Shown piece by piece: positions 25,101-36,519 of a DNA stretch of 64,000 nt. Each line of letters opens with the position of its first letter. Positions within the stretch are counted from its first letter, which is position 1. The translations under genes were made by a program, and so were the position numbers. The stretch spans positions 46,363,196 through 46,427,195 of the forward strand of contig NC_088708.1 of NCBI RefSeq assembly GCF_963576615.1, read 5' to 3'. Under the pieces are notes generated by a model. It was given only the letters and a program-made list of their open reading frames with translations. It was not told the origin of the DNA and did no database searches. Origin of the DNA: Watersipora subatra. Its lineage: Eukaryota; Bryozoa; Gymnolaemata; Cheilostomatida; Watersiporidae.

Positions 25101-28100
25101 TGAGCTACTACAGAGGGATTACTGTAGCTGCTATTTTAATGATACATTCCACTTTTGCTAGTTGTTTGTGCAAACAAGCATTAGTGGAAGAAAGTTAAGT
25201 GATGTCAGATTACAAATTGTAACAGATTCGTATATATAACTGCAACACAAGGAACAAAATTCTATTGCCTATTAAAAACACCGAGTCTCTCGAAGTCAGC
25301 TTAAATGAAATTCTCCATCCAATGACACGCCCATCATTCACAATATTTAAAAAGATTTGTGTTTTAATCATATAATACAAACTTTCCTTAAAAACTTAGT
25401 CCATAGGCATTTTAGTAGCAAATATACTAGACCAGGGGTGTCAAACTCATTTTCACCGAGGGCCACATCAGCGTAATGGCTGTCCTCAAAGGGCCAGATG
25501 TAACATAGAATTGTAATGAAATGTAATCGAATAATGTAAAATAACTTAAACTAGTCTTTGATATTAAATAACTCTGACTTTATTACTTAAAGTTGCAAAC
25601 AGAACAGTTGCACAGTAAAACATGCAGAACGCTTGTTTTTGAAAAAAAATCAGAAAAGTTACACAATACCCATCAACATGGGCATACTTTCAGTAAAATC
25701 AAAAATTGTGAGCTGCTAAGAACATGAATTTGTTTGCATACACACGTTAAATCTGCAAACACTAAATAATTGCAACAGCAGCAACACAAAATCAATATGT
25801 AAGCAGCAAAAAATCAAAAAATTATTTGTTATTTGCTGAAACAAAGTTAGACTTGCACCAAAGAAATTACAAAATATACAGTGTTTGACTAAAATTAGCA
25901 ATTTATTACATACAATACAAAGTTATGAATATTATTTATACATGTACATGTAGTTAGACATGAACATGAAAATCACGAAACTATAATTTCGAATTTTTCC
26001 TCGCGAGTATTATCTTCAAAGCATAGCAAATCTACATTCCAATATAACTCAAATAAACTGTCATAAACATGTTTCAAACAATAACAATATGTTCAGTAAC
26101 TCTGTTCTTGACTTTTCAGATTTCAGGGGCCGCTCTAAGAATGAATATGATCCTGTCGAGATTGAATGATAACTTTTGTCTGACTACGGTTGCCAGCCTA
26201 AAAAGTGCATTTTTATTCGAGTGTAACGATTCAAATTGACAAAATTAAAAGTTAGTAAAAACTTTGAAACAAAAATAATGTTTCAATTTGATTTATGCAG
26301 TCTTTCACTGTCTTACCCCTTCTGAATCTGCATATTTACTTCTGGAGTTGAAAAAAATTGATCGCGAACGATAAATTTTAAAGTGACGGCAATGATTTTC
26401 GGTTCAGTTAGATGTCGCAATGGGCGTAGTAATTTAGTTATAACTTTTGCCAGAGAGATCATTGAGGCATCTATGTACGTTTGTTTGATTAGCCAGAAAT
26501 TTTTTTTCTGACTAATCAAAATTATTCTTAAGTAATGTAAGAATAACAACACAAGGAATAGATAAATTTCAGAGGCAAGATAACTCGCGTTGGTGTGTAC
26601 CTGGCAACGTTATAAATATGGGAGAATGAGTCTCGTGCGAATGAGTGATTAAGTCCTCGCGGGCCACATAAAATGAGGTGGCGGGCCACATGTGGCCCGC
26701 GGGCCATGTGTTTGACACCTGTGTACTAGACTATCCCTAAATTTTTTCGAGTGATACTGTATATATATTTTTTTGTCAAAGCAGCCAAAAAAATACCTTT
26801 AATACAATAACCACATTGGAAAACTGCTTTCCAAAATGACCTTTCAACTTATACTGTATGCTAGTAAAGTGTGAAGTTTCTCTTTAGCAATGCTCAACTG
26901 ACCCTAAGTTAATGAATGAAGAAATGTGATAGGATTAAACCATGTTGTCTTTTCAGTAACGCAATCAAAGGAAATCACTTACTGTAAACATCTAATAGGC
27001 TTACAGAAGCAATATAGACAATACAAAAACATGCTAGCTACATGAAGTTCTTTTTATTTCTCAATGGTATGCTGATATCGGAAATTTCTCTTTAGAGATT
27101 ATCATTTAATGATACGTCAATATACAAAGATATGGGTTAAAATTAACACATTAAATTTCATACTTTCGTATCACTGGACGACATAAAAGCAACAATGTCA
27201 GTTCGATTTTTGTAACAATTTCCTTAGTGATTCAAGATCATTTAACGGTCTTCTCTATGAATTTAGTTAATGCAGACAGTTTACCAGAGTCAATCACTGA
27301 CACCACAGAGTCCTTTTTATGCAAATCAATTCTTAAAAGGCTCACCTCGTATTGGAGTCACTGAACGATACGGAGCTAGCAGAAGAATGACCCGAGGAAC
27401 TAGAAGAGCTGGAGGAACTGCTTCTCTTTCGTCTACGTACTCTCAATAAATCATCATCGCTGCTCTCTCCGCTAGAACTGTACTCACGAAACTTTGAGCG
27501 CTTCCTGGACCTTATAAGCAAGACAAAACAACTTCTGAGAAAAGCGATGAAACAATCTCGTAAACAATTAAGGTGGTCACTTTGACACTTTCCTCCGTCT
27601 GCTAAAAGGGGTGTAGATGTAGAAGTGTTCACTCACTCCATCATGCACAGCTCGACAAATACTGAAGTTCTCTATTACCATGTAATAGTCAACAACTTAT
27701 TACTTATATATTGCATTGAGTTGTGAAGAAGTGCAATAGCAAGCAGTTAGGAAGGGCTATCATCAAATTTAAAGTTGTGTCATCAATGAGACAAAGAAAA
27801 ACCAAATCTGACATGATTAAACTAACCCTGTAGGGTGGACCCTGGGTTACGGCATCCCTGTCTCACGATTTTTTCGCCTTACAATGTGGAACACGAGGTT
27901 TTACCAGCCCCTCATTACAGCATTTCCCCCAGCATACGACTTCCACATTTTTCTCAAAAATTCAAATTTGAACAACATCATTGTGTCTTTCTCGTCGAAT
28001 TAGTTGGAAAAAAGTTTTAATGAGTTCGGCGTAGAATGATAAAGTAAATGATGTGTAAAATCACCAAGCTAAATTCATTTAAAGTAAATTCTAAGTTTAT

Positions 28101-31100
28101 GTAATGTTACGTAGTATCACAAAATGTTTAGTGTACTGAACGTGTTGCTGTGCAAGTCTCTCTCACAAGGTGATTAGCTACTACGTCTGTCTCGAAGGTG
28201 AGCGTTTCATACAGTGCTGCATAGTAATGCTGCATTTTATTGCAGATCATAACCACTGAATAGGCAACTATAATTATAGTTCATATACTATTTTATTATA
28301 ATTTTTAATATGTAGTCAGTATACAAAATTTTGATGTTTTTATCAGGAGTTTGCATTAGATAATTACTTCCTATACCCCTTCATACGACATTTTCGCCTT
28401 ATGATTCCAACACAAGAATGAATTAATGTTATATGGCGGGGTCCATTGTATTCGGTCCATAGTGGCATATTTCTGCTGAGCATAGACAGGCCACGGTGCA
28501 GTTCATACATATTATCTAAAAATTGCCTTAGTTACTAGTTATGCAAACATCAATATTGTTTAACTGAATAACTAGATAAGGTATTTCACACCACTACAAG
28601 CATAAATTGCATCACAACGCATGTATCCATGACAACACAACCAAAATATGGTTACAAAATATAAAACTTGAAAACAGAACTATTTTATCTTTATGATATG
28701 ACTATTACCAAATATCATAAAACCTTTATTTGAACACCAACATTATTTGAATGCTAGCTCTAATAGCATGCCAGGAGAAGGGTTGAAAAGCACAGCGCCA
28801 CTTTTTAATTGAACGCCACCTTTATTTGACATTCTTTGATCTTTACGAACCAACAATCGAATGTGAACAGTAGAAAAGTGTCCGCAAAATAGTACTAATA
28901 AATTAATAATGACTCGGTAACATAAATAACAATTAATTATTTCATTGCTGCTGCAGTGGTTGCCATGGTTTTAGTGACGGTATACCTAAAATGATCGATC
29001 GTTACAATCATCAGAACTACACTCTGATTCGAAGTCACCAAGGCCTAAATCTGCTCCACTGTCCTCAGAATCGTACACAATGTGGTTTACAATTTGACTT
29101 GAGGACTAAAGCATTTGGATGAACGATGAGAATACTCTTGAGAAACACCATGCGATGTAATAGCGTCCCTTATTATGGTGTATCGAAGTCCGCTTTCTAA
29201 CTCCAAAGCTTTATGGTTTTTCTTTAAAAATTTGAAATCGACACTATCGAAATAATTAATAACTGTATCCAGATAATATTTTTTTAGTCAAAGTAGTTCC
29301 TCGTTTAACTCGGTCTAATACTTGAACATATATGAAAAACGGTTTAGCAAAAATGATGAGGCCGACCGCGTTAATGTTGCTACGCCTGAAAGATAGTACA
29401 AAATATAGGCGACATTGACATTGCTTCTCCCGTTTTTTGTTCGCAAAAATCTTTCCAAAATTCTAATGAGCTAGTCAAAAAATACAGTGTTACCCTTTAT
29501 TTGAACATCACCTCAAATAAAACGCCACTATAGAGAAAAGGTTGAAAAAATACATAGCCATGACATTCAAATAGAGATTTTATGTTATATATTAACAATA
29601 AATGCCAGAGCATCTATAAATTCATTAAAATATTAATTGAACTGCATTTCAGCAATAAAATCTGGATGTGATGAGGGTTAAAATTAGGCCAAGAATATGG
29701 AGTTGTCTTTCCTATATCCATCTACCATCTGATGAAGATGTTATCACTCACCTGTGATGTCTGGAGTGCTTATGAGAATGAGTTCGAGAACTGTGTTTGC
29801 TTCGAGAATGAAAATAATCTTTAGCTTTGTTTGACATGACTCCATCAGGCGAACTGTGGCAGGTGCCCGCATTCAACTCACTGAACAAAATAACATTTCA
29901 ATGTGTCAACATGTAGGGACATAACTTACTAATATTATCCATCATCTGCCTCTAAACAAATGGAAATATCTAAGCATGACATCCAAACAATTTCTGGGTG
30001 TTTTATCCAATCAACTTCTAGATGTGTTATCCAATCGACTTCTGGGTGTGTTATCCAATCGACTGCTGGGTGTTTTATCAAATCAACTGCTGGGCATGTT
30101 GCCGACTAGATCCCTGAACAACATATCCTATCCTCCGCTGCATATACTCTAAGAGCTGCATACATTATAGGTACATCTAGCAATGACAAACGGAACTTTT
30201 GGACTTTACTGGCAGAGGACAACCTGCAGTAATTTGGGAGTCTGTTATACTGGAGTATGACTGATTCAGCCTCCCTGTCTGGTGAAGGGTCCCTATGAAG
30301 CAAGGCTGAACAAGCGGAGCCATCAAGTAGTGCTGAGCTGGCTAATGTGGCAGCTGAATCGTCGAGTGGAATACCCGCACTCAAATCTGTCATGTAACCT
30401 GAGAGGAAGAGAAACAAAGGGTAAAACACTCTGTGCCGAGTAAGCAGTCATGTTATCACTCCTTCTATGACATACGCAAAATAAAAATACCATACTTTTC
30501 ACACCATAAGCCACACCTAGAAGCCTAAAATTTTCTAAATAAATCGACTGCGCCCATTTAATACTTCGTAGTCTGTGCATGAACTGAGTTTTAAAATCTG
30601 TTGTGGACCTTTGGTAAGTGCACTACAGTAACTGTTTCGTGGACTATTTCCCATTAAAACAATGAAAACTCCTGCTAAGTATAAGTGACTAGGTATCGGT
30701 GTGCTATTTGCTTGTTTGAAACACTCTAAAATGTCACCAATAAAGTGACATGCATGTGAAGGTCAGTTTAAACTGAGGCTACAGCGGTCAAGTTACTCAA
30801 CCATATGTTGGTGGATTGTGGATGCATGGGCTATGATAAATCCAGCATTTATTGTCAGAGCTCTCGAAAAAAGGTGTCGATGTTGAACCGCAAATGGTCG
30901 GCGAGTCTGACCCAGACAATGATGAAGAGGAGCCCAGAATGTTGAAAAAATAGTAAATATTTTATCTAATAATGTTGACTAAATTCAATGTTTTGCTTTT
31001 GTTGATGAACGTACTTTACGTAAGTTTTAAAATTAGTCTTATAATACAGTGCACCACTATACGTTGGTTATGTACAACAATAGACCATGGAATTGAGACT

Positions 31101-34100
31101 GGGTCCTATGATAGGTCCTATGACTGGCTAGGCATAGGCCTATGACTGGGTCCTATGGTGCCGCCTAGGGCGTGGAAAATCTGGCACTTTGCAACATAGT
31201 GGTTTGTAAATGTGATTTACTAGTTTGAGCCTAAAGACAAGACAATCCGTAATTTATTTCCGCAGTTTGCATGAGGCCTAAAAAGACCCACAGGGCACTC
31301 ACGAGTTACGATGGCCTTGTTATGCGATTTTTTGGCCTTACGATGTCACAAACGATGTTTTTTCATCCTCGCCACGTAAAAATTTTTCGCCATACAATAT
31401 CAACAAAAATCTCTCTCGAAATTAAAATCGGGCAGTCGGTGTGCTGAATACGTCAAAATAATAAAGATGCCGGTATGCTATTCATCAAATTCCTCTCACA
31501 ACGCCTGAATGAGATATGATGCTCACTCTCTCAGTTCAGCAATATTCGTTATAAGTTGTAGTAAAAACGAAACCGGAAACTAATAGGTGATAAAATTTTA
31601 GCCGATAATAAAGTTGAAGTTTAGTAAAATACATACTAAAACTTGGCTTTAAGCCTGTAAGCGCAGGTTTAGGAAGCCAAATTCATTTACCGGTAAGTGA
31701 AATTCAATGTTTATGTTACACATCCGAGTTTACGATTATGAGAGTTTAGACCATGACATCATAGCTAGTTAGCCGTGACGGCGAAAATGCCACGCCTCCA
31801 ATTGATAACATATTACTTGAACACTAACTTTCACCCTTCAAAAACCCACTTCAAAAAGTAGCTAGGGTTACTTAACCACAACAATTCCACTTCTCCATTC
31901 TTTACTTTGTTGGTGACTCTTATATATTGGGAGTTTTTCTTTCCTAGATGTTTAAAAAGATAACTCTAAAATTGTATATCAAATAATTGGTAAAATCCGT
32001 TTTTTGAGTAATAATTAATATTTTTATTATTAATAGAATTTAGACTTCTTTGCTAGTTTAGACTGATGTAAAGGTCCTCCAGTCAATATTTTTAGCACTG
32101 GTTCTAAGCTTCAAAAAGTGCAAAAAGAAATCCAGCTCCATGCAAGTGTATGTAAATTTTCTGAACGCATGCCGCCACCGGAAAAGAGGCTTTATATAAA
32201 CCGATGTTTACACGATTGTCTCAACTCTTCTATGTTCCCATCCGTTACACGTCTGTCTCAAAGGTAAGAACTCCCTATGGTACGTACTGGACATAGTACA
32301 CTGCAGTGTTCTAATTTAGTGCAGATCATAACCACTACATATAATAGTTATTGTAGGTAACAATAGTTACTAAAGTTAAAGGTTGACTTGCAACGAAATT
32401 CACACTCTGCTGTGTTGCAGGTGCAAATTATACGGAAATGCGATTAAAAGCTCTTAAAAGCTCAAAAACGAACAGTTAATCGCAGCCATCATGAAAACAT
32501 TATAGATTGGAATTCCTTTCCAAAATAGCTCAAATGTGACGTAGCTGAACATGATGGCTTCTGTTTACACTTTCATGCAACCTCATTCGTCGAAATATTT
32601 TCACAAATATACTTCACGCATTCAATAAAACCTTGTCTATCGTCTTTACGCGTCTATTTCATCATCATTGTAATGCTGCCACTTTGAGCACTGATATCTC
32701 AAAACCTAGCCTAAAAACAGTTAAATTTTTTAACCTTAGCTCGAAGGAGTGCAAATCATCCTTTGATAAACATGACAAGCCTGTTGGTCACCTGTGATAT
32801 TTGGAAAAATGCTGCAAAAATTGTTCGCGCTATTTGGCAGGAAGTATGCGTCACGTGATCAGATTACGAATAAATGATTTGACCAGGCTAAAACAAAACT
32901 GTAAAGTAGCGAGCATCTATATTTAATACGGGTTTTCCGGTAGAACCTGAAGTGTTTGTCGTAAACTGGTGCTACGAGACGTTTTATATTGAGCCTTTTA
33001 TTGGCTTTTAATTTCACGTAATAACATCACGTGTCAAAACAATAACCCTAATGTTTGAGTACGTCAACAAAATAAAGAGATTGCAAACGATTCGTTTTTG
33101 AGCTTTCAAGAGCTTGTAATCAGATTTCCACATATTTTGCACCTACTACACAGCAGAGTAAGACATGATAAACCTTATGATACCAAATAACTGTAATGTA
33201 AATTTTGTTGCAAGTAAACCTTTAACATATTATTTTGTTACCAATTTTTAATGTAGCGTACGTATATAAAATTTTGATGATTTTTAGCAGGGCGTGTTTG
33301 TATTAGGTAATTACTATGGGTTTCCATATCTCTCTATACGATATTTTAACCTTACGATGTCCACACTGGAACGAATTAAAATCGTATGGCGAGGGTCCAC
33401 AGTAATAAAAGATAATTTGACTAAAAGACCAAATAAAAATATATATAGTGACACTTATAATGAAAATACTGAAAAATAGATATGAAGGTTACTAAGCCTA
33501 TCAACCTGGCAGTTTGTCGAGCACATTCATGTCCTGCTTTGGTTGAGCAGAGGGTTCCGGAGAGCAGCATTTAGATGATCGTTTTGAAAACAGGAAAGGT
33601 GTTGGTTTAGCTAACAAATCCATCTCAACTGTATCTGCAAAAACAAGACTAGTTGGTTAAACAATCTGCCCTCACAGTATAATTGATATACAATATGGAA
33701 AAATAAAATCTGGTTAGAATTAAAATAAACTTCACTACCAATAAATAACAATTGTTAGATATTGACAAAGACTTCCACAATAAAGCATAGATCAATAGGT
33801 AAGGAAGCATACGGCAGATGCTGTCAAGGGATACACGATTTTGAATTCAAACAATGAGTATTGTTTAAATTGAACATATAAAATTAATTCATATTGCTTT
33901 AACTCAATTTCTCACCAAAAATATCACATGTGTTAGCATGAGTCAACACGGGAAGGGATCTATTACTGCTTGCTTTTCGACGAGGTATCATCTTTGGGTC
34001 AACATTATCACACCCAACTTCTATCTCAGTTTTTGCCTCAGGAACTTGTGTAATGTCCACTTCTTCGAACACTATCTCATCATCAAGTGTTTTTTCTGGA

Positions 34101-36341
34101 AGCTTTGAATCTGTATGAGTCCTATCTAAATCGCTTTGGGCTGTGTAAAAAATTTGTTGAGCAGCATCCAGAGATTTGGGCTTCAATAACGATCTGTTAG
34201 GATAAGCTGTCGCTAAATTATGTAACGTAGAAAGTTGTTGAACAGTTTGTAAGGGCAGCTTATTGTTTGATAGGAGAGTTTGACTGGTGCTGCCGGCTTT
34301 CTTAACCATTGAAGGACCCGACTTGCTTGGCCCTAGAAGTGATACCATAGTCGTAGTCTTCTTGGTGGTGTCTTTGAGATTCTTTGTAACTATGACATAT
34401 TTGGGTGAACATTTGGTCTCAGTAGTACCGATAAGTTGAACTGCTGATTGAAGAGTCACGATTGGTAACTCATTTTTAATATTTTTACTTATGTTGTTTT
34501 CTGTTGATTTTGCCGAATGAAGGAATTCTTGGTTTGCATCCAAAAGAGGCGAGTTAGAGCAACTGGTCGAGTCGGGGAGAATGGATATACCAGTTTTAGA
34601 TTCAGAACCTGAAAGAAATAAATAGGTGCAGGATCAAAGAGGACCATATTTCAAGTCTTAAAGAATTAATCTTCAATATTTATGACTAAACTACATGTAA
34701 ATATAAAAGGACTGTACAAACCTTGACTTTCAAACTGCTCAAATAGACTATTCATGTCTTCTGCTACGATTCCATTCACCTCTGCTACAGAAAAAATTAT
34801 TTAATTAGTTTAATAACATTAATATTTAACACTGCCAAGCCTAACCTTGTATACACAAACAAGCCTCCTGATCCTAGACCATATTAACAACTTTTAAATT
34901 AACTGTGAAAGTACTTAAGATAGCACAATTCTTTTTGAACTGAATATCATATTGAAGCTCCAAGCTTGTAGAACTCAATCAAAAACTAATGTTATGATGA
35001 CAGCAATTTATCATTTCTTCTCAATTAAAAGTGTCCTTGATATTTCAGCAATTTCTCCAGAACTAATAGTTTAATAGACTTAAAATGTTGAATTATGCTG
35101 ACAGTATCGCCTCATGAAGAGATCAAAGTTTAGTTTTGCTACATAAACAGAAAGTACAAAGAAAACTAATGTACTGTCTGCAGCCATTTTTCCTTTTAAG
35201 TCTTCTAGAAGTGTCCTTATTTTAACAATATCTCATAAAATAATAGTTCAATCAAATTGAAAATTGAGAATTACACTGAAAACATGTAAGCCCTAAATCG
35301 CCAACACAACTTGTGTTCCGTAAGTAGCCATTTTTAATTTATCGCTCAGACAAGTGTCATTAGTATTTTTGCTGTATCTGAAAAACTAATAGTCCAATCA
35401 ACTTAAAATTTTGGAATTATACTAAAATCCTATACCACACAAAGTCCTCAAAGCTTCATAGCTTTTCATACACCAGCAGTAAAAAAAAAAACAAAGTGAA
35501 GTTGTGAATCCGAGCTTACTCGTGCATAGGATCAGGCGGAAAAACCTGTTTCTGAGTTATTTTGGACGCAGGCTTCAAAATATTAGAAATCCAAATTCTT
35601 ACGCAAGACCAAGAAAGCGATGTAGCAAATACCTAAATCTGACTGTGCAGAATATGCTGTTACAGGCATAGACACAACTTCTTCCTCGACACAGTATGGG
35701 ACTTCTGACTCAACAGCTGAAATACTATTTTCAACATGCGGTAACGTTACAAATTCCATTGCATTTCCTGTTTCTACCATAAGAAACTGTTCTGGTGACT
35801 CTTCCACAATATTCTTCTCCAATCCTTCCGCAACAGTGGAGTGATTATCTATTTCATTTTCTTCAACCAAATTGGGAGCTTTATCAAGGAAATCTGCAAT
35901 TATTTCTTGACCCATGCCGGGAACTATTTCTATTACCTCTTCTTCAACATTTTCTTCATCCACGCTACATCTAAGTGGTTGTTCCACTGCTTCCTCAATG
36001 ACCTCTTCAGCTGCAACAGGAATCTGTTCAACCATTTCCTCCATGACTCTTTCATTCGAACTATGAAACTCTATTATTGAATCATCAACGATCTCTTCAG
36101 TAAAATCTGATATTTCATCAACTATGACATACTCCTCTGCAAAGGATGCAGCATTAACAGCAGAAGTTTCAATGTCAATAATATCTTCAGTTTCTTCACT
36201 ATCGATGTGCACGTAATGGTCATGCAAAAAATGTGCATTCAGTTTGTTATTCAAACCAATTTTTATGTTTGAAGTCATTTTGCTAATAGTCTTCGAAAGA
36301 AGATCAGGATCAGAGAAATCAGAATCTAAAACCGACTCCAT
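16199..36341 (-). CDS. PPARGC1: PGC-1 family transcriptional coactivator (PPARGC1/Spargel-like), thirteen coding exons
   Basis: The family coactivates nuclear receptors and NRF-type factors to drive mitochondrial biogenesis. Exons in transcript order: 36341-35633, 34784-34722, 34608-33916, 33634-33506, 30398-30224, 29880-29752, 27510-27346, 23828-23646, 21092-20985, 20205-20023, 18117-18059, 17139-17056, 16308-16199. Phases match throughout; about 929 aa. Residues 1-236 are very acidic (the activation-domain position); residues about 590-785 are RS/KH-rich; an E/R-rich helix then leads into an RRM with RNP2 RRVVYVGG (about 807) and RNP1 DNYGFVTY (about 846). After it come LCYGGRRIFCKTDYADLD and the end DFDALLQQTLRK, both close to vertebrate PGC-1. 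I saw no canonical LXXLL box and no DHxY host-cell-factor motif. The exon 5 donor (AG|GTTGTC) is weak and was chosen by phase. Exons 2 and 8 have tandem acceptors. The start ATG sits 16 bases after an acceptor-like TTTTGTAG, so a 5' UTR exon lies upstream. Confidence 0.92.
16407..17033. repeat. 46-bp minisatellite in the last PGC-1-like intron
   Basis: About 13 copies of a unit containing ACCTAGTGACATGGTGAGAC and CTACATAACTAACAG. It fills nearly all of the intron between exons 12 and 13 (16309-17055). Confidence 0.95.
17140..18058. other. PGC-1-like intron between exons 11 and 12, nothing recognised
   Basis: No repeats or coding similarity seen. Confidence 0.6.
18240..18971. mobile_element. 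Foldback element, arms of about 330 bp
   Basis: Ends TAAAGGTCCGGCCACAC and GTGTGGCCGGACCTTTA. The left arm (18240-18560) is nearly the reverse complement of the right arm (18660-18971), so transcripts would form a very long hairpin. The frames at 18306-18554 and 18702-18905 are the two arms read as protein, not genes. No duplication was found. It lies in the PGC-1-like intron between exons 10 and 11. Confidence 0.8.
19453..19930. mobile_element. Second foldback element, centre near 19695
   Basis: Arms read GGCGCACATA...GTACATGGGCATGTCC outward and mirror each other across a 19684-19721 hairpin built on GATGGGACAT / ATGTCCCATC. Arms are about 230 bp each and strongly complementary. No coding frame. 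Same intron as the foldback at 18240. Confidence 0.78.
20206..20984. other. PGC-1-like intron between exons 9 and 10, nothing recognised
   Basis: The open frame continuing upstream from exon 10 crosses the acceptor TTGTTTGCAG and loses family similarity, so it is read as intron. Confidence 0.65.
21164..21530 (+). mobile_element. Helitron-like element related to 39674-40244
   Basis: The 5' end TCTATATAAATCTCAGTG follows an A. The 3' side has TTTTTTATTACCCATGCAATG as in the other copies, but a clean CTRR end is not visible. A minus-strand tRNA-like block is at 21240-21300. Confidence 0.42.
21704..21845 (-). repeat. tRNA-derived SINE-like repeat
   Basis: The minus strand shows GATGGTAGTGTCATG and GTGAGTTCAAATCTCG at tRNA spacing, bordered by the recurring ACTATAATAAGAGC motif at about 21714. 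Confidence 0.45.
22130..22772. mobile_element. TA-flanked foldback MITE, family 1 copy a, 643 bp
   Basis: Ends CCGTAAAATCTCTATTTGAA and CAAATAGAGGTTTTATGG, flanked by TA. Inside, the motif TTGAACGCCA/TTCAATTAAAAG recurs in both orientations, and 22660-22710 is a strong hairpin around AACCCCTC. Related to 28715-29585. Confidence 0.75.
23975..24727. mobile_element. Pogo/Tc1-mariner-like MITE, 753 bp, TA duplication
   Basis: TA-flanked inverted ends CAGTCAAACATGAATAACTCG and its near complement GAGTTATCCATGTTTGACTG. No transposase is encoded. Part of its interior (about 24395-24530) recurs inverted at 2085-2230. Confidence 0.82.
25433..26723. mobile_element. hAT-like non-autonomous transposon, 1291 bp, exact 8-bp TSD
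   Basis: Termini CAGGGGTGTCAAACTC and GTGTTTGACACCTGTG form imperfect inverted repeats, and TACTAGAC is duplicated exactly at 25425-25432 and 26724-26731. Inner ends carry GGGCCACAT/GTGGCCCGC motifs. Eight-bp duplications with a CAG-type end fit hAT. No transposase frame is present. It sits in the PGC-1-like intron between exons 7 and 8. Confidence 0.88.
27833..28448. mobile_element. TA-flanked MITE, family 2 copy a, 616 bp
   Basis: Left end GGGTGGACCCTGGGTTACGG and right end GGCGGGGTCCATTG are imperfect inverted repeats next to TA. Subterminal CGATTTTTTCGCCTTAC and its inverted form near 28385-28405 confirm symmetry. In the PGC-1-like intron between exons 6 and 7. Confidence 0.7.
28715..29585. 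mobile_element. TA-flanked foldback MITE, family 1 copy b, 871 bp
   Basis: Ends TCATAAAACCTTTATTTGAA and TCAAATAGAGATTTTATGT, TA-flanked. It shares ATTGAACGCCACCT and GTTGAAAA motifs with copy a. No coding frame. Confidence 0.72.
29993..30097. repeat. 24-bp tandem repeat, four copies
   Basis: The unit CTGGGTGTGTTATCCAATCG is followed by ACTT or ACTG. In the PGC-1-like intron between exons 5 and 6. Confidence 0.9.
30770..30960 (+). pseudogene. Possible pogo/Tigger-type transposase C-terminal remnant
   Basis: The plus strand reads a short decayed stretch (WIVDAWAMINPAFIVRALEK) followed by an acidic run (DPDNDEEEPE). This resembles the end of pogo-type DDE transposases by pattern only. The frame is broken. 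Flanks near 30489 (CATACTTTTCACACCATAAG) and 31043 may be decayed termini. Confidence 0.3.
31281..33402. mobile_element. MITE family 2 copy b, expanded by a nested insertion
   Basis: The interior matches copy a (for example GCAGATCATAACCACT at about 32323 versus 28243, and ATAAAATTTTGATG at about 33264). The right end GAGGGTCCACAG and left AAAAGACCC are decayed ends. The extra length comes mostly from the element at 32375-33226. Confidence 0.62.
32375..33226. mobile_element. Element nested in MITE family 2 copy b, 852 bp
   Basis: Inverted ends GTTAAAGGTTGACTTGCAAC and GTTGCAAGTAAACCTTTAAC, plus an inner pair around CTCTGCTGTG / CACAGCAGAG. The interior contains AGCTCTTAAAAGCTC / GAGCTTTCAAGAGCT. 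It splits sequence that is continuous in copy a. No clear target duplication and no coding frame. Confidence 0.68.
34785..35632. other. PGC-1-like intron 1 (between first two coding exons)
   Basis: Contains three loosely similar segments (near 34960-35110, 35150-35290 and 35320-35410) sharing CAATCAAATTGAAAA/AACTAATAGT-type motifs, possibly an old tandem duplication. No gene. Confidence 0.45.
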
Positions 36342-36519
36342 CCACCGTGTTCAGGCACTACAAAAAACAGTTTTATATCCAATGTTTAACATATACAAAA
36401 TGTATCAGGAGAAAAGCAAAAATGATTGCTTACAGCAGTATAAACATCATAAAGTTAATCGCCAAATCGATAAAATCTGCCTTTCCTATCAAGGCTTAAC
36501 TTGGACATGATTTACAGTA

